From NCBI GenBank assembly GCA_030841035.1, contig JAVEDI010000070.1, positions 1 through 63,663 on the forward strand: a stretch of 63,663 nt of DNA, in the 5' to 3' direction. A program made the position numbers and the translations under genes. The notes under the pieces are model-generated. The model saw only the letters and a program-made list of their open reading frames with translations, was not told where the DNA came from and did not search any database. Below are positions 27,622 to 34,706 of the stretch, piece after piece (within the stretch, counting starts at the first letter, position 1; each line of letters opens with the position of its first letter). Origin of the DNA: Actinomycetota bacterium. Lineage in GTDB: Bacteria; Actinomycetota; Actinomycetes; JACCUZ01.

Positions 27622-27644
27622 GTCGCGGCGAGAGCCGCCGCGAC
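27622..27644 (+). other. Hairpin in the leader of the small secreted protein gene
   Basis: GTCGCGGCG and CGCCGCGAC form a perfect 9-bp stem with loop AGAGC, ending 8 nt before the GGAGG ribosome-binding site of the next gene. It may be an mRNA-stabilising leader structure. No known riboswitch class is recognisable in the 156 nt between the tRNA and the start codon. Confidence 0.5.
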
Positions 27645-27662
27645 CATCCCACGGAGGACGTC

Positions 27663-28043
27663 ATGTACACGAAGACCATCGGCACTCTTGCCCTTGCCAG
27701 CACCCTCGTCCTGGGCGCCGCGGCGCCCGCCCTGGCGAAGGGCCGGGTGGAGCGCGCGGGCGGTTCGTGCGCCACGGGCGTCTGGAAGCTGAAGGCGAAG
27801 GCGGACAACGGCGGGCTCGACGTCGAGTTCGAGATCGACACCAACCGCAACGGGCAGACCTGGCGGGTCCGGGTCTTCGACAACGGCACCCGCGTCATCA
27901 AGACGCGAGCCACCACCCACGCCCCGAGCGGCTCCTTCACCATCCAGAAGGTCGTCGCCAACCGGATGGGCAGCGACCGCATCACCGCCCGCGCCACGAA
28001 CGTCGCCACCGGCAAGGTGTGCGGCGGCTCGGTCACCTTCTAG
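27663..28043 (+). CDS. Small secreted protein with Sec signal peptide
   Basis: A 126-residue protein: a 25-residue signal peptide (MYTKTIGTLALAST... ending near PALAKG) and a mature beta-rich domain of about 100 residues containing two cysteines (in GGSCATG and KVCGGS) that probably form a disulfide linking N- and C-termini. The mature part is basic. I do not recognise the family; an immunoglobulin-like fold is plausible. A GGAGG site precedes the ATG. A strong hairpin terminator follows, so it is monocistronic. Confidence 0.85.
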   Translation: MYTKTIGTLALASTLVLGAAAPALAKGRVERAGGSCATGVWKLKAKADNGGLDVEFEIDTNRNGQTWRVRVFDNGTRVIKTRATTHAPSGSFTIQKVVANRMGSDRITARATNVATGKVCGGSVTF

Positions 28044-28063
28044 GTCCCACTCCCGTCCCGTGG

Positions 28064-28104
28064 CACCGGGGCCCGGGGCCGCAGCTGGCCCCCGGGCCCC
28101 GGTG
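28064..28104 (+). terminator. Strong GC-rich hairpin terminator
   Basis: CACCGGGGCCCGGGGCC (28064-28080) pairs with 28087-28104, leaving one bulged C and a 6-nt loop. It lies 21 bp after the stop codon of the secreted-protein gene and has no T-tract, as is common in high-GC actinobacteria. Confidence 0.7.
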
Positions 28105-28148
28105 AGGGCGGGCAGACGTAGGCGCAGCACCGCCCTAGGATCGCGCCG

Positions 28149-30122
28149 ATGTCCCCGCTGCCCTCCGACCGCGTTCGGCGAGCGCATGCCCGTGACACCG
28201 TCCAGGCGCTGCTGCCTTCGGTGCAGTCCCGCGTGGCACAGTCACTCGGGGAGCTCGAGGCCGAGGCGCTCGTCGCCCGCATCCGGCAACACCTGTTCGA
28301 CATGGTGGAGCCCCTGCAGCTGCTGTACGGCAGGACCACCGACGTCGCGGCCCTGACCGGGCGACTGCTCGACCTCGTGGTCGATGCCGCGCTGGAGCGG
28401 CCGCCGGGCCTGCGGCGCATCGACCGGCGGCGCGAGGTGGACCCCCGGTGGTTCCAACGCTCCCGTGTCATCGGCTACGTCTGCTACGCCGGCCGCTTCG
28501 CCGGCACCCTCGACGGCGTACGGCACAAGCTGGACTACCTCGCCGAGCTGGGCGTGACCTACCTGCACGTGATGCCTCTGCTCAAGCCGAGAGAGGGGGC
28601 CAACGACGGTGGCTACGCCGTCGCCGACTACCGCCAGGTCGACCCGCGGCTGGGCACGATGGCCGACCTCGAGGCGCTGGCCGCGGACCTGCACGACCGC
28701 GACATGTCCCTGTGCGTCGACCTGGTGCTCAACCACACCGCGGCCGAGCACCCGTGGGCCCTGGCAGCCCGGGCCGGTGACCCGACGTACCGCCGCTTCT
28801 ACCGCGTCTTCCCCGACCGCACGGCGCCCGACCGCTACGAGCGCACGATGCCCGAGGTGTTCCCCGACACCTCGCCGGGCAGCTTCACGCACGTCGAGGG
28901 ACTCGGGTGGGTGTGGACCACGTTCGAGAGCTTCCAGTGGGACCTTGACTGGACCAACCCTGACGTCTTCGCGGCCATGCTCGACACGATGCTGTTCGTC
29001 GCCAACCGCGGCGTCGACGTGCTGCGGCTGGACGCGGCACCGTTCCTCTGGAAGCGCGAGGGGACCGACGGTCAGAACCAGCCCGAGGTCCACCTGATCC
29101 TGCAGGCCCTGCGCGCGCTGGTCGCCGTTGCCGCGCCGGGCGTGGTGTTCAAGGCCGAGGCCATCGTCTCGCCCGACCAGCTGGTCACCTACCTCGGCGC
29201 GCACGAAGGGTTCCGCCCCGAGTGCGACATCGCCTACAACAACCAGCTGATGGTGATGCTCTGGTCGTCGCTCGCGTCGCGCGACAGCCGACTGGCGACG
29301 GCGTCGTTGCGCCGGATGCGCGAGATCCCCCCGGGCACGGCGTGGGTCACGTACCTGCGCTGCCACGACGACATCGGCTGGGCCGTGTCCGACGAGGACG
29401 CCCACCGCGTAGGCCTCGACCCTGCAGCGCACCGCTCGTTCCTCAGCGACTACTTCAGCGGCGTGCACCCCGGGTCGTTCGCCCGAGGTCGCGTCTTCCA
29501 GCACAACCCGCGCACCGGTGACCGACGCATCTCGGGCACGGCGGCCGCGCTGTGCGGCCTCGATGCCGCGCGGGAGACCGGTGACGACGAGGCGGTGGAC
29601 ATCGCCGTACGCCGGCTGGTGATGCTCTACTCGGTCGTCTACTCCTACGGCGGCATCCCGCTGCTCTACATGGGCGACGAGCTAGGTCTGCCCAACGATC
29701 CGCACTGGGCCGACGACCCCGAGCACGTGGGGGACAACCGTTGGATGCACCGGCCGCCGATGGACTGGGCGGCCGCGGCACGACGTCACGACCCGGCCAC
29801 CGTGGAGGGCCGGCTCTTCGCGAGCCTGCAGTCGCTGGCCCGCGCCCGTGCCGGCCTGCTGGCCCTGCGGGCCGGCACCGGCACGACGCTGCTGGACACG
29901 GCGAGCCGGCACGTGCTGGCGTTGCGTCGGCGGCACCCGCGCGGCCCGGCGTTCGTCGGCCTGGCGAACTTCTCCGACGGCCCGAGCGAGGTGGGCGAGG
30001 ACGTGCTGCTGCCGCAGTTCACCGCACGGCCCGAGCTACGGCTCTCCTCCGACGGCGTCCGCCTGACCGGTCCCGGGGTGCGGCTGCCCGCGTGGGGCTG
30101 GGCCTGGCTCGCCGACCACTGA
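28149..30122 (+). CDS. Amylosucrase (GH13 subfamily 4)
   Basis: A 657-residue glucansucrase that transfers glucose from sucrose to growing alpha-1,4-glucan, releasing fructose. An N-terminal helical domain (about 1-90) typical of amylosucrase precedes the barrel. The GH13 nucleophile is in DVLRLDAAPF (Asp295), the acid/base in FKAEAIV (Glu337) and the stabiliser in RCHDDIGW; NHTAAEHPWA is conserved region I. It is cytoplasmic, with no signal peptide. TAGGAT exactly 7 nt before the ATG suggests a leaderless transcript. A sucrose isomerase or hydrolase is less likely because the N-domain and active-site motifs match amylosucrase. Confidence 0.9.
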   Translation: MSPLPSDRVRRAHARDTVQALLPSVQSRVAQSLGELEAEALVARIRQHLFDMVEPLQLLYGRTTDVAALTGRLLDLVVDAALERPPGLRRIDRRREVDPRWFQRSRVIGYVCYAGRFAGTLDGVRHKLDYLAELGVTYLHVMPLLKPREGANDGGYAVADYRQVDPRLGTMADLEALAADLHDRDMSLCVDLVLNHTAAEHPWALAARAGDPTYRRFYRVFPDRTAPDRYERTMPEVFPDTSPGSFTHVEGLGWVWTTFESFQWDLDWTNPDVFAAMLDTMLFVANRGVDVLRLDAAPFLWKREGTDGQNQPEVHLILQALRALVAVAAPGVVFKAEAIVSPDQLVTYLGAHEGFRPECDIAYNNQLMVMLWSSLASRDSRLATASLRRMREIPPGTAWVTYLRCHDDIGWAVSDEDAHRVGLDPAAHRSFLSDYFSGVHPGSFARGRVFQHNPRTGDRRISGTAAALCGLDAARETGDDEAVDIAVRRLVMLYSVVYSYGGIPLLYMGDELGLPNDPHWADDPEHVGDNRWMHRPPMDWAAAARRHDPATVEGRLFASLQSLARARAGLLALRAGTGTTLLDTASRHVLALRRRHPRGPAFVGLANFSDGPSEVGEDVLLPQFTARPELRLSSDGVRLTGPGVRLPAWGWAWLADH

Positions 30123-30131
30123 CCGCTGCCG

Positions 30132-30159
30132 CCGGTCCCGGCTCACAAGAGGGGACCGG
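30132..30159. terminator. Hairpin between the convergent amylosucrase and anchored-protein genes
   Basis: CCGGTCCC (30132-30139) pairs with GGGACCGG (30152-30159) across a 12-nt loop. The right arm lies inside the 3' end of the minus-strand gene. This position fits a shared terminator for the two converging genes. Confidence 0.45.
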
Positions 30160-30760
30160 ACAGCTCCTTGCGCAACGCCGGGCTGACACCGCACAGGGTC
30201 TGGACCGCATCGATCAGGGGGGCGGCCCCCTCGAGGGTCGTGCGTACCCGTCGCGGCCGCCCGTTCGGCGGCACGGCCACCACGTCACCGCGCAGGGCGG
30301 GCGACCGGCCGATCGGGGGTCGCCGCGGGCAGTCCAGCCGGACGGAGAGGGACAGGTCCAGCGTCCCGCCGGGTCGCACCCGGTCCCCGAGCGCCCCGTG
30401 CCGGCTCTCGATGTCCAACCCGGGCTGCGTGACGCGCAGGCCGTCGACACGGATGACCCGCGGTCCCGCGTTGCGGATCGTCACCGAGTAGTCCACCCGA
30501 CCACCGGGAGGGGACATGGACGACGACGACACCTGCAGCGTGGCCCGCAGCTCGACGGTGTCGGCGAGTCGTCCCTGGGTACGCCACTCGCGCAGCTGGC
30601 CGACGCCCGCCGCTGCCGCCACGGTGCCGATGACAAGGGCAGCACCCGCGGCGGCCAACCTCCGTGACCGGCGCGGCCACGCCGACCAGCGGCCCCGGAG
30701 CCGGCCGAGAGCCGGCTGCGGGGTCTCGAGGACGTCACCCTCGCGACCGACTCCGGGCAT
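30143..30760 (-). CDS. Membrane-anchored hypothetical protein
   Basis: A 205-residue protein with an Arg-rich cytoplasmic N-terminus, one transmembrane helix (about residues 36-54) and an extracytoplasmic beta-sandwich-like domain (LQVSSSSMSPPGGRVDYSVTIRNAGPRVI...) reminiscent of DUF11/CARDB-type adhesin or carbohydrate-associated folds. Two mature cysteines (in LDCPRR and TLCGVS) may form a disulfide. The ATG at 30760 is preferred; a GTG at 30790 is possible. It diverges from the sugar-uptake operon. Function unknown. Confidence 0.72.
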   Translation of the reverse strand: MPGVGREGDVLETPQPALGRLRGRWSAWPRRSRRLAAAGAALVIGTVAAAAGVGQLREWRTQGRLADTVELRATLQVSSSSMSPPGGRVDYSVTIRNAGPRVIRVDGLRVTQPGLDIESRHGALGDRVRPGGTLDLSLSVRLDCPRRPPIGRSPALRGDVVAVPPNGRPRRVRTTLEGAAPLIDAVQTLCGVSPALRKELSGPLL

Positions 30761-30884
30761 GTCCGACCCGCCTGACACGTCGGAGCGCACCCTGCTCTTC
30801 TACCACTGCATAGCACCGTGTGGTGGGCGATGCGATGTCGCAGACCCCCGTCAGATCACGGCTCCGTAACGGTCCTCACCGCTC

Positions 30885-30913
30885 TTGACACGCCCCCAAG
30901 ATCAGGCTTGGTT
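30885..30913 (+). promoter_or_regulatory. Promoter region and palindrome upstream of the sugar-uptake operon
   Basis: A perfect -35 box TTGACA (30885-30890) is followed by the inverted repeat CCAAG-ATCAGG-CTTGG (30896-30911), with a weak -10 (TTGGTT at 30908). An operator between -35 and -10 would suit repression by a sugar-responsive regulator, but no LacI-family gene is encoded nearby. Confidence 0.45.
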
Positions 30914-31009
30914 TGTGCCCGGCAGCACGCGGTCAGACTGTGTGCTCAGGAGCGCGCCACCATGTCCATCGGGGAAGCGTCCAGCCTTTTCGTCGGTTAG
31001 GAGCCACAC

Positions 31010-32341
31010 ATGCGAGGCCCCATCCTCTTCAAGACGGTGACCGTGCTCGGTGCCGCGGCGCTACTGACGTCGGGCTGCATCAGCTCCGGCAGCAATGGTG
31101 CCAGCGGCGGCGGGGGCGGCGGAAACGGGAACACGAGCAAGAACGTCGAGATCATGCTGGGCTTCAGCGGTGCCCAGCTCGACGACTTCAAGGCCGAGGT
31201 CGACCCGTACGCCAAGTCGCAGGGCATCACGATCAAGTGGTCGCCCACCGACAACTTCAACCAGCTGATCAACACCCGGGTCCAGGGCAACAACCTGCCC
31301 GACATCGCGATGTTCCCGCAGCCCGGCATCCTGAAGGACCTCGCCAGCAAGGGAAAGCTCGCGCCGCTCGACAGCGTGCTGGACATGTCGACGCTCAAGT
31401 CGAGCATGACGTCCGGCACGCTCGAGGCGGGTAGCCTCAACGGCAAGCTGTACGGGCTGCTCGTCAGCATGAACGTCAAGAGCCTCGTCTACTACCCGAA
31501 GAAGGCGTTCGACTCCGCCGGGTACAAGGCCCCCACCTCCATCCCCGAGCTGCTCACCCTGACGAACAAGATCAAGGCGGACGGCAAGACGCCGTGGTGC
31601 ATGGGGATCGAGTCCGGTCCTGCCACGGGCTGGCCGGCCACCGACTGGTTCGAGGACCTGATCATGAAGTATGGCGGGATCGGTCAGTACAACGACTGGA
31701 TCTCCCACAAGATCAAGTTCGACTCACCTCTCGTGAAGAAGGCGGCCAACACCTTCCAGCAGATCGCCTTCACCCCCGGCAACGTGTCCGGTGGCCGTAA
31801 GTCGATCTCCAGCAACAACTTCGGCACCGCGGGCAACCCGATGTTCAAGTCCCCGCCCGGCTGCTTCCTGTTCAAGCAGGGCAACTTCGTCGCGGCCAAG
31901 GGCTTCTTCCCGGACTCCGTGATCGCCGACATCGACAACCAGGTCGGCGTCTTCGGCTTCCCGCCGGCGTCGGCGAGCGGCGACAACCCGGTGCTGGGCG
32001 GCGGTGACCTGGCCGGCCTGTTCAGCAAGGACAACAAGGCGGCCCAGACCATCCTCAAGTACATGAGCACGAGCACGTTCGGTGCCGGGGACGCCAAGAA
32101 GGGCGGCTACATCTCCCCGCACAAGGACTTCGACCTGAACAACTACCCCACCGAGACGATCAAGAGCATCGCCAAGGTGGCCTACGGGGCGACGGCCTTC
32201 GGCTTCGACGGTTCCGACGCGATGCCCGGCGCTGTCGGCTCGGGCAGCTTCTGGAAGGACATGACGGCGTGGATCAGCGGCCAGATGTCCCTCGATCAGG
32301 CCCTGAAGGACATCGATGACAGCTGGCCCGCCACCAGCTGA
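31010..32341 (+). CDS. aglE: ABC sugar-binding lipoprotein (alpha-glucoside AglE-like)
   Basis: A 443-residue extracytoplasmic solute-binding protein of the CUT1 class. The signal peptide ends in a lipobox LTSGC (Cys near residue 23), followed by a Gly/Asn/Ser-rich flexible linker and the binding domain (VEIMLGFSGAQLDDFKAEV...). Features such as GWPATDWFEDL and CFLFKQGNFVA match alpha-glucoside/trehalose-type binding proteins (AglE, ThuE). TAGGAG lies upstream of the ATG. It is followed by a strong hairpin and then two permease genes. Sucrose, raffinose or related alpha-glycosides are plausible ligands given the neighbouring GH36 and amylosucrase. Confidence 0.88.
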   Translation: MRGPILFKTVTVLGAAALLTSGCISSGSNGASGGGGGGNGNTSKNVEIMLGFSGAQLDDFKAEVDPYAKSQGITIKWSPTDNFNQLINTRVQGNNLPDIAMFPQPGILKDLASKGKLAPLDSVLDMSTLKSSMTSGTLEAGSLNGKLYGLLVSMNVKSLVYYPKKAFDSAGYKAPTSIPELLTLTNKIKADGKTPWCMGIESGPATGWPATDWFEDLIMKYGGIGQYNDWISHKIKFDSPLVKKAANTFQQIAFTPGNVSGGRKSISSNNFGTAGNPMFKSPPGCFLFKQGNFVAAKGFFPDSVIADIDNQVGVFGFPPASASGDNPVLGGGDLAGLFSKDNKAAQTILKYMSTSTFGAGDAKKGGYISPHKDFDLNNYPTETIKSIAKVAYGATAFGFDGSDAMPGAVGSGSFWKDMTAWISGQMSLDQALKDIDDSWPATS

Positions 32342-32358
32342 CCACGGGTGATGTCCAT

Positions 32359-32395
32359 GGTGCGTGGCCCCGCTCAGTCCGCGGGGCCACGCACC
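32359..32395 (+). terminator. Intra-operon hairpin between binding-protein and permease genes
   Basis: A perfect 15-bp stem: 32359-32373 (beginning GGTGCGTGG) pairs with 32381-32395 across a 7-nt loop TCAGTCC. There is no T-tract. Within an ABC operon such a hairpin commonly protects the upstream binding-protein mRNA or partially terminates, giving more binding protein than permease. Confidence 0.75.
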
Positions 32396-32467
32396 CCCGA
32401 TCTGGGTGCCACCGAACCCCGCGGCGGTCCCCCAGGTTGAGAGACGAGTCGGGAAGGAAGCGGTCCA

Positions 32468-33451
32468 GTGCTCATCAAGACGATTAATGCGATCCTGACA
32501 GTCCTCGCCGGAGTGGGAGCCGCGCTGGTCCTGTACTGGGTGCTCAACAAGCTCGTCGAGCTGCTGCCCGGGAAGTGGGAGGACCGGGTCAAGCCCTACT
32601 TCTACATCGCCCCTGCGTTCGCGGCGATCGCGCTCTACCTGATCTACCCCGCCATCCAGACGGTCGTCTACAGCTTCGCCAACGCGGACAGCACCGCGTG
32701 GGTCGGCCTCAAGAACTACTCGGCGTTGCTGGGCTCCCACAGCTTCCGGCAGACGCTGTTCAACACGGTGCTGTGGATCGTCGTGGTTCCGGCCGCGACG
32801 ATCATCCTCGGACTCGCCATCGCGGTGCTGGCCGACCGCCTCAAGCCGGGCAGCGAGAAGCTCGCCAAGACGACCATCTTCCTGCCGATGGCCATCAGCG
32901 CGGTGGGCGCAGGAACGATCTGGCGGTTCATCTACGCCACCAACCCGCCGAACGAGCCGCAGCTGGGCCTGCAGAACGCGATCGTGACCGGCCTGGGACA
33001 CGACCCGGTGAACTGGCTCCAGCTGAACACCCTGCACTTCAACAGCTTCGAGCTGATGGTCATCCTGCTGTGGGCGCAGGTGGGGTTCGCCATGGTCCTG
33101 CTCTCCGCGGCGATCAAGGGGGTGCCGACCGAGACCCTCGAGGCGGCCCGGATCGACGGGGCCAGCGAGCTGCAGATCTTCGGCCGGGTGATCGTCCCCC
33201 AGATCTGGGGCACCGTCATCACGGTCTTCATCACCGTCACGATCGGTGTCATGAAGATCTTCGACATCGTCTATGTGATGACCAACGGCAACTTCAACAC
33301 CAACGTGGTCGGTGTGGAGTTCTTCAACCAGCTGTTCACGAACTTCAACAACGGCTACGCGGCAGCCATCGTGGTCATGCTCATGCTCGCAGTGCTCCCG
33401 ATCATGATCTACCAGGTACGTCACTTCCGAGCCGATGAGGCAGTGCGATGA
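32468..33451 (+). CDS. aglF: ABC sugar transporter permease (AglF-like)
   Basis: A 327-residue permease of the CUT1 class with an extra N-terminal helix (MLIKTINAILTVLAG...) and six core helices. The coupling (EAA) motif is LEAARIDGASELQIFGRVIVPQIW. The N-terminal extra helix and the long periplasmic loop after NPPNEPQLG resemble AglF. The GTG start at 32468 has GGAAGG about 8 nt upstream. It overlaps aglG by 4 bp and is translated in a coupled way. Confidence 0.88.
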   Translation: MLIKTINAILTVLAGVGAALVLYWVLNKLVELLPGKWEDRVKPYFYIAPAFAAIALYLIYPAIQTVVYSFANADSTAWVGLKNYSALLGSHSFRQTLFNTVLWIVVVPAATIILGLAIAVLADRLKPGSEKLAKTTIFLPMAISAVGAGTIWRFIYATNPPNEPQLGLQNAIVTGLGHDPVNWLQLNTLHFNSFELMVILLWAQVGFAMVLLSAAIKGVPTETLEAARIDGASELQIFGRVIVPQIWGTVITVFITVTIGVMKIFDIVYVMTNGNFNTNVVGVEFFNQLFTNFNNGYAAAIVVMLMLAVLPIMIYQVRHFRADEAVR

Positions 33452-34386
33452 GCCCCACGACCCCAGCAGCCACCGTCGCCCCCGGCAAGGCCCGGGCCAC
33501 GAGCACGTCGTCGCGACGCTCGCGTCGCAACCAGGACACCGGCGGGCAGGGCGCGGCGAATCCGCTCGCCAAGCTCACCGTCCTGATCGTCTGCCTCCTG
33601 TGGATCGTCCCGACGTTCGGGCTCCTGATCACGTCCTTCCGCAACAGGGACGACGCCAACTCCTCGGGTTGGTGGAACGTCTTCACCAGCCCCTCCTCGT
33701 TGAGCCGGCTGACCTTCGACAGCTACCACGAGGTGTGGACCAAGGCCAAGCTCGGCGACGCCTTCATCAACAGCTTCGCGATCGCGCTGCCGGCGACCTT
33801 CATCCCGGTCCTGATCGCCGCCTTCGCCGCCTACGCGTTCGCCTTCATGCGCTTCCCCGGGCGCGATGTGCTGTTCATCCTGATCGTCAGCCTGTTGGTG
33901 GTCCCCAACTACGTGGCCCTCGTGCCACTGCTGAAGATCTACGGTGACTTCCACCTGACCGGCACGTTCCCGGCCGTGTGGCTCGCCCACATCGGGTTCG
34001 GTATGTCGCTGGCGATCTACATCTTCCGCAACTACATGTCCACGTTGCCCAAGGAGCTCATCGAGTCGGCGAAGATCGATGGAGCCAGCCACTTCACCAC
34101 CTTCTGGCGGCTGATCATCCCGATGTCGGTGCCGGCCCTAGCGTCCTTCGCCATCTTCCAGTTCCTGTGGGTGTGGAACGACCTGCTGGTCGCGCTGGTC
34201 TTCATCGGCACCGGTGACAACCAGCCGATCACCATCGCCGTCAAACAGCTCATCGGGCAGCAGGGCCAGGGCTGGCAGCTGGTCACCGCAGGCGGGTTCA
34301 TCTCGATGATCGTCCCGATCATCGTCTTCCTGTCGCTGCAACGCTTCTTCGTCCGCGGTCTCACGGCCGGGTCGGTCAAGGGCTGA
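33448..34386 (+). CDS. aglG: ABC sugar transporter permease (AglG-like)
   Basis: A 312-residue CUT1 permease. A Ser/Thr/Arg-rich cytoplasmic N-terminus of about 40 residues precedes six helices. The coupling motif is ELIESAKIDGASHFTTFWRLIIP. The protein ends in the typical QRFFVRGLTAGSVKG. The ATG at 33448 overlaps the aglF stop (ATGA). It forms the channel with AglF; ATP is probably supplied by the MsmK-type ATPase encoded 2.7 kb downstream. Confidence 0.9.
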   Translation: MSPTTPAATVAPGKARATSTSSRRSRRNQDTGGQGAANPLAKLTVLIVCLLWIVPTFGLLITSFRNRDDANSSGWWNVFTSPSSLSRLTFDSYHEVWTKAKLGDAFINSFAIALPATFIPVLIAAFAAYAFAFMRFPGRDVLFILIVSLLVVPNYVALVPLLKIYGDFHLTGTFPAVWLAHIGFGMSLAIYIFRNYMSTLPKELIESAKIDGASHFTTFWRLIIPMSVPALASFAIFQFLWVWNDLLVALVFIGTGDNQPITIAVKQLIGQQGQGWQLVTAGGFISMIVPIIVFLSLQRFFVRGLTAGSVKG

Positions 34387-34417
34387 GTCGGGCCGGAGGT
34401 TGAGTCGAGGACGACCA

Positions 34418-34654
34418 GTGGCCGACGACGGTTCAGCGGCGCCGGCGGCAACGCGGCAGAAGCACTGGGGCGTGCGCACTCTTGTGTGTCTGGGCGTCGC
34501 CGCTCTCTCGATCATCACGTCGAACGTGTTGTACGCCATGGACAACAACGACTACCTGCTCGTCACGTTCCTGGGGACCTACCTCGGGATCATCGGTGCG
34601 GTGGTGTGCAGCATCCGAGGTCTCCGTTCCCTGCGCCGTCAGCTGCGCCGTTGA
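34418..34654 (+). CDS. Small two-helix membrane protein
   Basis: A 78-residue protein with a short Ala-rich N-terminus, two transmembrane helices (about residues 17-35 and 42-64) and a basic C-terminal tail RGLRSLRRQLRR. It is unrecognised. It lies 31 bp after aglG and may be an accessory of the sugar-uptake operon or an unrelated small protein. The GTG at 34418 is chosen because GAGG lies 7 nt upstream; a TTG at 34400 sits directly on a GGAGG. Confidence 0.6.
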   Translation: MADDGSAAPAATRQKHWGVRTLVCLGVAALSIITSNVLYAMDNNDYLLVTFLGTYLGIIGAVVCSIRGLRSLRRQLRR

Positions 34655-34706
34655 CCGTCGAGGTGGCTCGGCGGTCCGACGACGAGGTGCCGATACGGTC
34701 TGACGC

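Noticed and set aside
27507-27662. Possible c-di-AMP (ydaO-type) riboswitch before the small secreted protein gene, because of GCTAACCGGG-like words.
   Set aside because: The space after the tRNA is too short for the two-domain aptamer, and its other conserved blocks are missing; only a simple hairpin is supported.
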